64,000 nt of DNA from an uncultured Collinsella sp. (GCA_934654625.1 CAKUGM010000001.1:62001-126000); one strand, 5' to 3'. Shown: positions 47,895-56,922, counted from the stretch's first letter. A program made the numbers and translations. Notes: generated by a model not told the origin, from the letters alone.

Positions 47895-50303
47895 CTAGTT
47901 TCGTTCGTGGTCGCGCTCGTGCTCACGAAGCTCGGCCTGACGCGCGCTGATGGCGGCGTCGTCCATGCCGGCAAGGCGCATGGCGTCCTCGATGCGATGG
48001 CGCTTGACGATATAGCAATGATGAATGCGTTTGTTGCGCGCAAAGTCCTCGGGGATGGTCTGCTCGGTGATGTCGGTGAGCACCACGCCAGCGCGCGCCA
48101 GGGCTTCCGTATCGGGCTTGAACGTGCGGAGATTGCACGAGAAGATGGCCTCGCCATCACGCGTGAGCAAGCGCGAGATGCCTACGATAAGGTCTACGTG
48201 GTCGCGCTGAACATCCCAGGTGCGGCGTCCCATCTTCGAGGAATTGGAGAACGTGGGCGGATCGCAGAAGATCAGATCCCAGCGATTGTCGGTCTGACGC
48301 TGCTCGCGAATCCATGCCAAGACGTCGTCGCGCACGAAGTAATGGTTGGAGCCGGTAAAGCCGTTTTGGCGCATGTTGCGCTCGGCCCAGTCCAAATAGG
48401 TGTTGGAGAGGTCGACGGTAACCGTTTCCTCCACGCCTGCATCGGCGGCGTAGCAGGTGGCGGTGCCAGTGTAGGCGAAGAGGTTGAGGAACCAGCGCGC
48501 TTTCTTGGCATGTTCACGCACCAGGCCTCGTGTGACGCGATGGTCAAGGAAGATGCCGGTGTCGAGGTAATCGTCGAAGTTAACCGTGAAGGTGAGGCCG
48601 CCTTCCTGAATATTGGGAAGCGTCGGGTCGTTGAGCATGTCGCGCTTGGGTGCACCTGCGCCCTTGCCGCCCTTGTTACCGCGCGGCCCCTGGGCATATT
48701 GCGAGCCGCCGCGCGAGCGCGTACGCGCACGGGTGGCAACGTGGCTGGCGGGAACATCGAGCACTGCGGGAGCGATAGCGAGGATGTCCATCAGGCGTGC
48801 CTGGGCGAGCTCGGGGTCGACGCTTTTGGGGGCGGCGTACTCGGCCACAACAAGCCAACGGCCAGGCGTATCCGGCGCGCCTTCGTAAAGGTCGATGGCT
48901 GCGGCGTAGTCGGGGAGATCGGCGTCGTAGACGCGATAGCAGGTGACGCCCTCGCGCTTGGCCCAGCGGCGGCGCTGCTTTGCCACCTTGCGCAGGCGGG
49001 CGGCAAACTGGTCGGATTCGGGGATGAGCACAGGGATGCGCATGCCGTCGCCCACCTCAACGGTTGCCTGATTCGCATCTGCTTTGTCAGCCTGTGCGCG
49101 CGTGGCGGGGTCGAAGTACATGAGCGAGGCGTCTTCGTTATTGGGCTTGATGGTGAGCGTGCGAGCGGGAGAGAAGCCCAGGCTGCGGCAGACGATCGTG
49201 TCGCGCGCGAGCACAACGCAGGGCAGGTGCTCGAGCAGCTCGTCACGTGTGATGTTGTCGAGGAGCTTGAAGGCACGCGAGGTGTCGGTTGGGGCGATGT
49301 CGGTGGTATCGGCGACAACCATGCCGCGAGCGGGAAGCGATGCGCGGCGGATTCCCAGCTTGGCGACAATCTTCTGTGCGTTGGGAGGCATGGTGGCCAC
49401 GTATTGGGAGAGTCCAGCGGCGGCGAGGACGCGCTGCGTAGCCGAGACGGCTGCGGCGTCTACATCGGTGGCGATGATGCGACAACGGCGCTCGCTTGCA
49501 CGCTCGGCACGGCCGTCGGCCTCGTCGAGAAGCGCTTCCCAGGTTTGCTCGTCATGCAGGCGCCAGCCCATAAAGCCCCATCGCTCGCACAAGAGGCCCG
49601 GGGCGCGGTCGAGAAGCTGCTGAGTTGCCTCGAGTACCAGGCCGCCGCCCGCACAACAGGCGTCAACAAAGACGAGCGGGGCTGCGCTCTCGGCGTCCCC
49701 GCCCTCACCGGGGGTCTCGGCACACAGCGCAGACCATCCGCCCTGCGCGAGAGCAAGGGCAGCGTAATCGGGACGAAGTACGTGATGAGTGGCATCGCCA
49801 TGGGTTGCCTCGCGGGGAAGGCGACGGAACAGTGCATCACCCGAAAGGTCGAGATGCAGACTGGCCCGGTCGTTGCGGATGGACAGGGCGATGCGCGCGC
49901 CGGGGTTTTCGGTATCGACGTTGGGGCGAGCGCCGGTGGCCTCAAGCAGGCGGTCGCAGATGGCGTCTTTTACGCGCAGGGCGCTAAAGCGGGTGTTGCG
50001 CAGGTTGTCGTTGGTGCCGCGAGCGGTGACGGCGATAGTGACGCCTTCGGCCAGGACCTCTTCCCAGGCAATCTCGCGCGTACCGGCATAGAGGGCATCG
50101 GCGTCGCGGGCGTCAAAGCGATCGATGACCACCAGGATACGGCTGGCCAGGCGCGACCACAGGCAGGCGCGCTCGCCGTCGATGACCTGGCCCGTAAACG
50201 AAACGCGGCCCTTGAGCTTGCGCACTTGTGCTAGGCCGAGGGCATTGAGCTCATCGGCAAGGGCGTCCTCAAAACCGGTGGGACAGCTGGCAAAGAATTC
50301 CAT
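47895..50303 (-). CDS. RlmKL-like 23S rRNA methyltransferase with degenerate first half
   Basis: An 802-residue protein with the plan of RlmKL: THUMP domain (about 45-160), RlmL-type methyltransferase (about 165-400), RlmK-type methyltransferase (about 420-780). The RlmK half is intact: FAYTGTATCYAADAGVEETV, motif DPPTFSNSSKM and a proper SAM site, which should make m7G2069 on 23S rRNA. In the RlmL half, motif I reads DACCAGGG and the catalytic NPPYG motif that flips and methylates G2445 is absent: the corresponding strand reads MVVADTTDIAPTDT. It probably keeps only its structural or RNA-guiding part. A 30-residue Arg/Gly/Lys-rich segment (ATRARTRSRGGSQYAQGPRG) lies between the halves. Start MEFFASCPTGFED at 50303. 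Confidence 0.88.
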   Translation of the reverse strand: MEFFASCPTGFEDALADELNALGLAQVRKLKGRVSFTGQVIDGERACLWSRLASRILVVIDRFDARDADALYAGTREIAWEEVLAEGVTIAVTARGTNDNLRNTRFSALRVKDAICDRLLEATGARPNVDTENPGARIALSIRNDRASLHLDLSGDALFRRLPREATHGDATHHVLRPDYAALALAQGGWSALCAETPGEGGDAESAAPLVFVDACCAGGGLVLEATQQLLDRAPGLLCERWGFMGWRLHDEQTWEALLDEADGRAERASERRCRIIATDVDAAAVSATQRVLAAAGLSQYVATMPPNAQKIVAKLGIRRASLPARGMVVADTTDIAPTDTSRAFKLLDNITRDELLEHLPCVVLARDTIVCRSLGFSPARTLTIKPNNEDASLMYFDPATRAQADKADANQATVEVGDGMRIPVLIPESDQFAARLRKVAKQRRRWAKREGVTCYRVYDADLPDYAAAIDLYEGAPDTPGRWLVVAEYAAPKSVDPELAQARLMDILAIAPAVLDVPASHVATRARTRSRGGSQYAQGPRGNKGGKGAGAPKRDMLNDPTLPNIQEGGLTFTVNFDDYLDTGIFLDHRVTRGLVREHAKKARWFLNLFAYTGTATCYAADAGVEETVTVDLSNTYLDWAERNMRQNGFTGSNHYFVRDDVLAWIREQRQTDNRWDLIFCDPPTFSNSSKMGRRTWDVQRDHVDLIVGISRLLTRDGEAIFSCNLRTFKPDTEALARAGVVLTDITEQTIPEDFARNKRIHHCYIVKRHRIEDAMRLAGMDDAAISARQAELREHERDHERN

Positions 50304-50427
50304 AGCGTGCGCCTTTCGCAATCAGTGTGTTCCGGCACATTATCGCATGGATGGCCGGCGGGATAGGCCGGTGCGCAAAGGCTGCACCGCAGTCGTCTCA
50401 TATGAAATAGGGCTGCCGATTGCTCTG
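50304..50427. other. intergenic stretch before the hairpin array
   Basis: Part of the 337-base gap between divergent genes 50304-50640. No gene. The RlmKL promoter should be here. A half-site like CATATGAAATAG (50398-50409) resembles the right arms of the tandem hairpins that follow. Confidence 0.4.
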
Positions 50428-50514
50428 CTATCTTATAAAAAAGTCAATTTCTATAAGATAGGACCGATTTTTGCGCCGCTATTTTACAAAAATGGCGATT
50501 TCTATAAAATAGCG
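50428..50514. repeat. tandem hairpin array upstream of the flavin reductase gene
   Basis: Two 34-base units (50428-50461 and 50479-50512) are 51 bases apart and identical at 28 positions. Each folds: CTATCTTATA-N14-TATAAGATAG in the first, CTATTTTA-N18-TAAAATAG in the second, extended by CG at the outside. Position 5 and its partner position 30 change together (C-G to T-A), so pairing is conserved. The array is strongly AT-rich in GC-rich surroundings. Confidence 0.88.
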
Positions 50515-50640
50515 GGCTTCAAGTGAGGTCTAAAGATGAAAAGTGGCCCTTGTGGCCATTCTGCTTCTTACGGTTGCGTGTGCCCGCATGCGGGCATAAG
50601 AGTTCTACATAGCGGGCTCTATGCTGGGAGGTCGGCGCGT

Positions 50641-51144
50641 ATGGATAAGACAGCGTTTTTCACGATGACGAGCGGTCTGTATGTGGTGAGTGCCGCGGCG
50701 GGCGATCGCAAGGCGGGCTGCGTGGTCAACACGGCGGTGCAGGTGACGTCCAGCCCTGTGCGCATTTCGGTTGCGGTGAATAAGGAGAACTTCACCGCAG
50801 GCGTGATCGCCGATGCCGGCGCCTTTGCCGTGACGGTTATCGATCAGACGGCCGATATGATTTACATCGGCAACTTTGGCTTCCGCACCTCGGCGAACTA
50901 CGATAAGTTCGAACGCTACGAGGAGCGCCAGACCGCTCTTGGTGCACCCTACGTGCCCGAGCACGCAACGGCGTTGTTCTCGTGCCGTCTGGTGGAAACG
51001 GTCGACGTGGGCACGCACCTGCTTTTTATCGGCGAGGTCGAGGACGCACAAAAGCTCTCCGATGAAACCCCGCTCACCTACGACTACTACCACAAGGTCC
51101 TCAAAGGAAAGACTCCGCCCAAGGCGTCCTCGTATATCGAGTAG
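50641..51144 (+). CDS. flavin reductase family protein
   Basis: A 167-residue FMN-binding split-barrel protein. Family marks are FTMTSGLYVVSAAAGDRKAG near residue 5, VNTAVQVTSSPVRISVAVNK, and NFGFRTSANYDKF. It resembles the flavin reductase domain that in anaerobes occurs alone or fused to rubredoxin (high-molecular-weight rubredoxin), which takes part in oxygen detoxification. The ATG at 50641 follows GGGAGG; the frame is open 35 codons upstream but that part is Cys/His-rich noise. It starts 127 bases after the tandem hairpin array, which may control it. No oxidase partner is close. Confidence 0.87.
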   Translation: MDKTAFFTMTSGLYVVSAAAGDRKAGCVVNTAVQVTSSPVRISVAVNKENFTAGVIADAGAFAVTVIDQTADMIYIGNFGFRTSANYDKFERYEERQTALGAPYVPEHATALFSCRLVETVDVGTHLLFIGEVEDAQKLSDETPLTYDYYHKVLKGKTPPKASSYIE

Positions 51145-51172
51145 AGATTGGGACAAAGCGGCATCAAGCAAA

Positions 51173-51207
51173 ATCGGTCCGCACGCTCTTGGAACGTGCG
51201 GACCGAT
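51173..51207 (-). terminator. terminator between flavin reductase and xpt
   Basis: A 13-bp stem ATCGGTCCGCACG / CGTGCGGACCGAT is followed on the minus strand by TTTTGC, so it terminates xpt. It can also help end the plus-strand gene. Confidence 0.85.
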
Positions 51208-51239
51208 GCCATTATCGCAGGGGATTATGATGCGATGCG

Positions 51240-51818
51240 CTATGCGAACACGATCTCGCCGGTCTCGGGGTCCATGCTATCGACGATGGCGAGGGACTCC
51301 ACCTGGTAGCCGCGCTCGCGGAGCTCTTTACCGCCGGGCTGGAAGCCCTTTTCGATGGCGATGCCGATGCCCTCGACGATGACGCCGGCCTCGTCGCAAA
51401 TCTCGAGCAGGCCGTTCAAGGCGCAACCCATGGCCAGGAAGTCGTCGATGATGATGACGTGCTCGCCGGGGTTAAGGAAGCGTTTGGCGACGATGACGTT
51501 GTAGACGCGGTTCTTGGTGAAGCTTCTGATCTCCGTGCGGTATTGCTCGCCGTCGAGGTTCGTGGACTCGGTCTTGCGCGCAAAGACCACGGGGACGCTA
51601 TCGAAGTGCTGGGACGCAACGCAGGCGATGCCGATGCCGGAGGTCTCGATCGTCAAGATCTTGTCGACGCGCTTGCCCTCGAACAGTCGCGCCCACTCGG
51701 CGCCCATCTTGTCGTAAAGGGAGACATCGCACTGGTGGTTGAGGAAGTTGTCGACTTTCAGGACGTTGCCCTCACGGACGATGCCGTCCTTACGAATGCG
51801 GTCTTCGAGCTCCTTCAT
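51240..51818 (-). CDS. xpt: xanthine phosphoribosyltransferase
   Basis: A 192-residue type I phosphoribosyltransferase that joins xanthine to PRPP to give XMP. The PRPP loop is [17 protein letters not shown], and the family-specific start [20 protein letters not shown] and [20 protein letters not shown] are typical of Xpt of Gram-positives. GGAGG lies 6 bases ahead of the ATG at 51818, so longer frames to 51863 are rejected. No purine riboswitch (TATAAT-rich aptamer) is visible in the 140 bases upstream, though many xpt genes have one. It is the last gene before the exporter operon terminator. Confidence 0.93.
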   Translation of the reverse strand: MKELEDRIRKDGIVREGNVLKVDNFLNHQCDVSLYDKMGAEWARLFEGKRVDKILTIETSGIGIACVASQHFDSVPVVFARKTESTNLDGEQYRTEIRSFTKNRVYNVIVAKRFLNPGEHVIIIDDFLAMGCALNGLLEICDEAGVIVEGIGIAIEKGFQPGGKELRERGYQVESLAIVDSMDPETGEIVFA

Positions 51819-51964
51819 GTATGTCCTCCAGATGACGAGCGCGTGGAAACGATTGTTCACCATATTGCCACGTCTGAGGCGCAGGGCATACCCGCAGGGT
51901 GTTCATTCACCTACACGCCATGAAGCAGTGGTGCAAGTTGGGTTCGATGTGCCGCTATGAAAAC

Positions 51965-51998
51965 GGCCGCCCAACGCGCGCAAGGCGGTTGGGCGGCC
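51965..51998 (-). terminator. terminator of the MarR-ABC exporter operon
   Basis: An 11-bp perfect stem GGCCGCCCAAC / GTTGGGCGGCC is followed on the minus strand by GTTTTC. It lies 34 bases past the stop of the last exporter gene. Confidence 0.88.
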
Positions 51999-52031
51999 AT
52001 CCGGGAACGCCATATGCAGGGAGAAGAAGCG

Positions 52032-53948
52032 CTACTCCAGCTCAAAGGCTCCCGTGTAGAGCTGGTAGTAGTAACCGCGTTTGGCGATGAGCTCGTCGTG
52101 GTTGCCGCGCTCGATGATGCGGCCGTGCTCCAGGCAGATGATCACATCGGAGTTGCGCACGGTGGAAAGACGGTGGGCAATCACGAACGTGGTGCGGCCA
52201 TTCATGAGGGCATCCATGCCGCGCTGCACGATGGTCTCGGTGCGCGTATCGATGGAGCTCGTGGCCTCGTCCAGAATCATCGCGGGGGGATCGGCCACCG
52301 CGGCGCGCGCGATAGAGATCAGCTGGCGCTGGCCCTGGGAGAGCTGGGCACCGTTGCCCGAGAGCATGGTGTTATAGCCCTCCGGCAGGCGGGTGATGAA
52401 GTCGTGCGCGCCCGCGAGCTTGGCGGCGGCGATGCACTCCGCGTCGCTGGCGTCGAGATTGCCGTAGCGGATGTTGTCCATCACGGATCCGGTGAACAGA
52501 TTCACGTCCTGCAACACCACGCCCAAGCTTCGGCGCAGGTCTGCCTTGCGAATCTTGTTGATGTTGATGCCGTCGTAGCGGATCTTGCCGTCGGCGATGT
52601 CGTAGAAGCGGTTGATGAGGTTGGTGATGGTGGTCTTGCCGGCACCGGTCGCGCCCACGAAGGCAACCTTCTGGCCGGGCTTGGCAAAGACACTCACGTC
52701 GTGCAGCACCTCGTGGTCCGGCGTGTAGCCAAAGTCAACGTGGTCCATGCGCACGTCGCCGCGCAGCTCCTCGTAGGTGAGGGTGCCGTCATGGTGCGGG
52801 TACTTCCAGGCCCACAGACCCGTGTGCTTATCCGTCTCGACAAGTTGGCCGGTTGCTCGGTCGCGCTCGGCGTTTACGAGCGTGACATAGCCTTCGTCCT
52901 CTTCGGGCTCCTCGTCAAGAAGCTCGAAGATGCGGTCTGCACCAGCAAGGCCCATGACCACAGCGTTGATCTGCATCGAGATCTGGCCGATTTGTCCGCA
53001 GAACTGCTTGGTCATGTTGAGGAACGGCACCACCACGGCGATGGAGAGCGCCGTGCCGGAGATGGAGAGGTTCGGCACGCCCAGCGCCAGGAAGATGCCG
53101 CCGGCAAGAGCGACCAGCACATAGAGGAGGTTGCCCAGATTCATAAGGATCGGCATGAGGATATTCGCATACATGTTGGCCTTCTGCGACACCTCGAACA
53201 GTTTCTCGTTACGCTCGTCGAAATCGGCCTCGGCGGCGGACTCGTGGCAGAACGCCTTGACGACCTTCTGGCCGTTCATGACTTCCTCGATGTGGCCCTC
53301 GACCACGCCGAGCTCGGTCTGCTGCGCGATGAAGAAGCGCGCGGAGTTGGAACCCAAGAGCTTAGTCATAAGGGTCATAAAGGAAACGCCGGCGATAATC
53401 ACCAGGCACATCCAGACGGAGTAATACAGCATGATGAAGAACACCGTGCAGATAATGATGATCGTCATGAGCAGGTTGGGCAACGACTGGCTGATCATCT
53501 GACGCAGCGTGTCGATATCGTTGGTGTAGTGCGACATGATGTCGCCGCGCTGGTGTGTATCGAAGTAGCGAATCGGCAGGTCCTGCATGCGGTTGAACAT
53601 CTTTTCGCGCAGCTTCTCGAGTGAACCCTGCGTGACGATGGCCATGGCGCGGTTCCAGAAGAGCGAAGAGAGCACGCCGACAGCATAGATACTGCCGAGC
53701 GTTACGGCCAGGTTCAAGATCTGCGGACGAGCGGCCTCCCAGTCGCCGGATTGCCATGAGGTGCTGATGATCTCGAGGGCGCGCTGCAAGAAGGTGGCGC
53801 CGATGGAGTTGATGACGGCGCAGACGATAACGCCCACCGTTACCAGCGGCAACAGCACGGGGTAAAACGAGAAAAGCGTTTTGATGAGGCGGGAAAACGT
53901 GCCGGGCTTGCGGTTCTTGGCGCGCTCGGCGGTAGTTGCCTTACTCAT
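52032..53948 (-). CDS. ABC exporter subunit with intact catalytic site
   Basis: A 638-residue half transporter: six membrane helices (about 40-330) and an ATPase. Walker A is GATGAGKTTI, the signature LSQGQRQLISIARA and Walker B AMILDEATSSID with the catalytic Glu; the H-loop is VIAHRLSTV. A charged insert of about 35 residues (ETDKHTGLWAWKYPHHDG) precedes the ATPase. The ATG at 53948 has GGAGG and overlaps the stop of the preceding gene by eight bases (ATGAGTAA); a frame start at 53978 lies inside that gene. It pairs with the degenerate subunit upstream to form a heterodimeric exporter. Confidence 0.92.
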   Translation of the reverse strand: MSKATTAERAKNRKPGTFSRLIKTLFSFYPVLLPLVTVGVIVCAVINSIGATFLQRALEIISTSWQSGDWEAARPQILNLAVTLGSIYAVGVLSSLFWNRAMAIVTQGSLEKLREKMFNRMQDLPIRYFDTHQRGDIMSHYTNDIDTLRQMISQSLPNLLMTIIIICTVFFIMLYYSVWMCLVIIAGVSFMTLMTKLLGSNSARFFIAQQTELGVVEGHIEEVMNGQKVVKAFCHESAAEADFDERNEKLFEVSQKANMYANILMPILMNLGNLLYVLVALAGGIFLALGVPNLSISGTALSIAVVVPFLNMTKQFCGQIGQISMQINAVVMGLAGADRIFELLDEEPEEDEGYVTLVNAERDRATGQLVETDKHTGLWAWKYPHHDGTLTYEELRGDVRMDHVDFGYTPDHEVLHDVSVFAKPGQKVAFVGATGAGKTTITNLINRFYDIADGKIRYDGININKIRKADLRRSLGVVLQDVNLFTGSVMDNIRYGNLDASDAECIAAAKLAGAHDFITRLPEGYNTMLSGNGAQLSQGQRQLISIARAAVADPPAMILDEATSSIDTRTETIVQRGMDALMNGRTTFVIAHRLSTVRNSDVIICLEHGRIIERGNHDELIAKRGYYYQLYTGAFELE

Positions 53949-55731
53949 GTGCCTCGCCTCCTTCCTTCTCTGCGGCATCCATGGCGGGGACCTGGGTCTC
54001 TTCGGTCATTTTGTTTTGCGAGGTAAAGGTCTCGCGATAAATCTCGCTCGTCTTGAGCAGCTCGTCGTGCGTGCCGATCTGCGCGATGTGGCCGCCCTCC
54101 ATCACGATGATGCGGTCGGCTTCCTGTACGGAGCTGATGCGCTGGGCAATGATGAGCTTGGTGGTGTCGGGCAGATACGTGGCCAGGCCCTCACGGATCT
54201 TGGCATCGGTCTTGGTGTCGACGGCGCTCGTGGAGTCGTCCAGAATCAAGATCTTGGGGTGGCGCAGCAGGGCGCGGGCAATGCACAAGCGCTGCTTTTG
54301 GCCACCGGAGACGTTGGAGCCGCCCTGCTCGATCCAGGTGTCGTAGCCCTTGGGGAAGCCGTCGACAAATTCGTCGGCGCAGGCAAGGCGCGCGGCTTCG
54401 CGCACCTCTTCGTCGGTGGCGTTGGGATTGCCCCAGCGCAGGTTCTCGGCGATGGTACCGCTAAACAGAACATTTTTCTGCAGCACCATGGCCACCTGAT
54501 GGCGCAGCGTATCCAAATCGTAGTCGCGTACATCCACGCCGCCTACGCGTACGGTGCCCTCGGTGGCATCGTACAGGCGCGCGATGAGGTTCACGAGTGA
54601 AGACTTGGCAGAGCCCGTGCCGCCGATGATACCGATGGTCTCGCCGCTCTTGATGTGCAGGTCGATATTTTCCAGAGCCTGGCGCTCAGCGTGTGCGGAG
54701 TACTTGAAGTTCACGTGGTCGAAGTCGATGGAGCCGTCTGCCACGTCGGTGACGGGCTCGGCGGGATTGGCGATGGTCGGGGTTGCGTTGAGTACCTCGA
54801 CGATACGATGCGAGCTCTCGTCTGCCATGGTGACCATGACAAAGATCATGGAGAGCTGCATGAGGCTCATGAGGATCTGGAAACCGTAGGTAAAGATCGA
54901 GGAGAGCTGGCCCACGTCAAAAAGGGTGCCCTGGCTGGTGATGATGACCTTCGATCCCAGGTAGATGATGGTGACAAAGGCGCCGTTGACGCAGATGTTC
55001 ATCATGGGGTTGTTAAAGGCCAGGAGCTTCTCTGCGCGGGTGAAGTCGGCGCAAACGTCGCGGGCGGCGCGGGCAAACTTCTTTTTCTCGTAGTCCTCGC
55101 GTACGTAGCTCTTCACCACGCGCATGCCAGTGACGTTTTCCTCGACAGATTCGTTGAGCGCATCGTACTTATGGAACACACGCGCGAAGATGGGGCGCAC
55201 CTTGAAGATGATGAAGAACAGACCAAAGCCCAGGATCGGAATGATGACCAGATAGACCATCGCCACACTGCCGCCCATGGCAAAGGCCATGACAAAAGCG
55301 AAGATAAGCACCAACGGGGAGCGTACGGCGATGCGGATGAGCATCATGAATGCTTGCTGAACGTTGGTGATATCGGTGGTGAGGCGCGTGACGAGCGAGG
55401 AGCTCGAGAACGCGTCGATATTGGCGAAGCTGAACGTTTGAATCTTGTAGAACAGGTCGTGACGCAGGTTCTTGGCAAAACCGCAGCTGGCGTGGCTGCA
55501 GGTGATACCGGCTGCGGCGCCAAAGGCAAGCGAGCACAGCGCGATAATCGCAAGGATGCCGGCAGTGGGCAGGATGTCTGCGACGGCGGCGCCATCCTTG
55601 ATGGAGTCGATAAGGTTTGCGGTGACAAACGGGATGCTCATCTCGCAGATGACCTCGCCCAATACCAGCAGCGGGGTGGCGATGGTGACGTTCTTATAGT
55701 CGCGGATGCTTGCCGCAAGCGTTTTAATCAT
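53941..55731 (-). CDS. ABC exporter subunit with degenerate catalytic site
   Basis: A 596-residue half transporter. The ATPase part has Walker A GGTGSAKSSL, with Ala for the Gly before the lysine, the signature VSGGQKQRLCIAR, and Walker B ILILDDSTSAVD with Asp for the catalytic Glu. The H-loop is IIAQRISSV, with Gln for His. So the subunit is the non-catalytic half of a LmrCD-type pair. The ATG at 55731 has GGGAGGG and overlaps the MarR stop by eight bases (ATGATTAA); a frame beyond 55731 runs inside the MarR gene and is not coding. Cargo is unknown; control by MarR suggests drugs or toxic compounds. Confidence 0.92.
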   Translation of the reverse strand: MIKTLAASIRDYKNVTIATPLLVLGEVICEMSIPFVTANLIDSIKDGAAVADILPTAGILAIIALCSLAFGAAAGITCSHASCGFAKNLRHDLFYKIQTFSFANIDAFSSSSLVTRLTTDITNVQQAFMMLIRIAVRSPLVLIFAFVMAFAMGGSVAMVYLVIIPILGFGLFFIIFKVRPIFARVFHKYDALNESVEENVTGMRVVKSYVREDYEKKKFARAARDVCADFTRAEKLLAFNNPMMNICVNGAFVTIIYLGSKVIITSQGTLFDVGQLSSIFTYGFQILMSLMQLSMIFVMVTMADESSHRIVEVLNATPTIANPAEPVTDVADGSIDFDHVNFKYSAHAERQALENIDLHIKSGETIGIIGGTGSAKSSLVNLIARLYDATEGTVRVGGVDVRDYDLDTLRHQVAMVLQKNVLFSGTIAENLRWGNPNATDEEVREAARLACADEFVDGFPKGYDTWIEQGGSNVSGGQKQRLCIARALLRHPKILILDDSTSAVDTKTDAKIREGLATYLPDTTKLIIAQRISSVQEADRIIVMEGGHIAQIGTHDELLKTSEIYRETFTSQNKMTEETQVPAMDAAEKEGGEAHE

Positions 55732-56227
55732 CGAGTCCCTCCCAAGTGTTTCGAATCTTATCAAGCATGGTGAGCAGCTGTTCGCGCTCTTCAAGTGTGA
55801 GTGCCGAGAACGCTTCGCTGCGGAATTTGATGCGTGCAGCTTGTTCAAGCTCTGCCTGGAGCGCGCCCTCTTCGGTGAGCTCGACGATGAGCTGCCGACG
55901 GTCTTCGGTGCTGCGCGAGCGTTCGATAAGTCCGATGGCTTCGCACTTCGAGAGGATCTCGGAGAGGGAGCCGGGCTTAAGGGCGAAATGCAAGCCCAGC
56001 TCTTGCTGGGAAATCTTACCGCCATGTTTGGCGATCAGACAGATGATGGGGGCTTTGCCGGAGACGCCGCCTCCGTGAAAATGCAGGTAATGTCCGCAAT
56101 AGCCAAGGCCATTGAGAATCTGCTTCGCAAGTTTGTCTTCGGCGTTTTCGGGCTCGGGCTGATCTTCGGGCTCTTTTCCCAAGGGACGAGGCAGCCCGCA
56201 TGCGCTGGAGGCTTTTTCTGCTGTCAA
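55724..56227 (-). CDS. MarR-family regulator of the ABC exporter
   Basis: A 167-residue winged-helix regulator. The recognition area is KHGGKISQQELGLHFALKPG, SLSEILSKCEAIGLIERSRS and the wing TEDRRQLIVELTEEG. Helices at each end form the dimer. A GTG at 56236 opens the frame but its AAAGGA site would touch the start; TTG at 56227 has proper spacing from that site and is preferred. It is first in an operon with two exporter genes, with 8-base overlaps, so it is most likely a local repressor released by an exported compound. A conserved box pair lies in its promoter. Confidence 0.88.
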   Translation of the reverse strand: MTAEKASSACGLPRPLGKEPEDQPEPENAEDKLAKQILNGLGYCGHYLHFHGGGVSGKAPIICLIAKHGGKISQQELGLHFALKPGSLSEILSKCEAIGLIERSRSTEDRRQLIVELTEEGALQAELEQAARIKFRSEAFSALTLEEREQLLTMLDKIRNTWEGLDD

Positions 56228-56281
56228 AAAGGTCACTCCTTTCGTTCTTCTTCGTTATCTCTGAGGTACACGGATAATGAG

Positions 56282-56314
56282 GGTACCGCACGATATACGA
56301 ATGTCAAGGTACCG
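56282..56314 (-). promoter_or_regulatory. promoter of the marR-ABC operon with two GGTACC boxes
   Basis: On the minus strand GGTACC is followed directly by TTGACA, then 16 bases, then TACCCT, which overlaps a second GGTACC. Each box is a palindrome, 26 bases apart. Repressor binding to either would occlude the promoter. The assignment is inference. Confidence 0.5.
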
Positions 56315-56451
56315 AAGGATATTTTTGAGAAGAATATACAGGGTGGATAGCTCGCTCTTTCCGGTTTATGCAAGGTCCGTAGGGCCACTTGCACATACGC
56401 CCTGAGATTTAGAGCTTGCTGGCACTCGATTCTATGTCGAAAGCCGATTCG

Positions 56452-56922
56452 CTATAGCTGTTTGAGCAAGGCATCGCAGCCGGCGAGGACGTCCTCATAC
56501 GTGACATCGAAATTGCCGGTATACCAGGGGTCGGCGACGTCGCAGTCGCTGCCGATGAGGCTCAAGAGCTTGATCACTTTGGCGCAGCCATCTGCCTGTG
56601 CTGCGGATTCATGCTTGAAGATGCGGTGCAGGTTGCGGATGTTGGCGCTATCCATACCGATGATAAGGTCCCAGTTGGCATATTCGCTTGCGCGCACCTG
56701 GCGGGCGTGGTGCGGTACCAGGGGTATCCCCACCTGGCGTAGCTTGGTCACGGTTCCATGGTGCGGGGTGTTGCCGATTTCTTCGGTCGAGGTGGCGGCG
56801 GAGTCGATAACAAACTCATCGCTGCGACCTGCCTGGCGTACAAGCTCGGTGAATACCGACTCAGCCATGGTCGAGCGGCAGATGTTGCCGTGACAGACAA
56901 AAAGGATGCGGTGCTGTTGCAT
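56452..56922 (-). CDS. low-molecular-weight protein-tyrosine-phosphatase
   Basis: A 156-residue LMW phosphatase. The catalytic loop VCHGNICRS gives nucleophile C10 and R16, and the general acid is in DPWYTGNFDVTYEDV near residue 122. The family typically removes phosphate from tyrosines or arginines of proteins involved in capsule synthesis or stress. Start at 56922 has AGGAG at seven bases; an upstream ATG at 56949 is less well placed. The gene stands alone, divergent to pdxY. No tyrosine kinase gene is nearby. Confidence 0.93.
   Translation of the reverse strand: MQQHRILFVCHGNICRSTMAESVFTELVRQAGRSDEFVIDSAATSTEEIGNTPHHGTVTKLRQVGIPLVPHHARQVRASEYANWDLIIGMDSANIRNLHRIFKHESAAQADGCAKVIKLLSLIGSDCDVADPWYTGNFDVTYEDVLAGCDALLKQL

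Noticed and set aside
47802-50234. 810-codon plus-strand frame opposite the RlmKL-like gene
   Set aside because: Gly/Ala/Val-rich shadow. The minus strand has the recognisable THUMP and methyltransferase sequence.
50428-50514. CRISPR-like array
   Set aside because: There are only two units with palindromic repeats, no spacers of uniform length beyond one, and no cas genes.
51819-51964. purine riboswitch upstream of xpt
   Set aside because: No TATA-rich aptamer with the expected loop sequences occurs on the minus strand in this stretch.
51957-53624. 555-codon plus-strand frame opposite the ABC exporter gene
   Set aside because: Shadow of the ABC exporter, whose Walker and signature motifs are on the minus strand.
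55732-56025. N-terminal extension of the degenerate exporter subunit
   Set aside because: The extra 98 codons lie inside the MarR gene and read as Ser/Arg-rich noise. The ATG at 55731 has a strong ribosome binding site.
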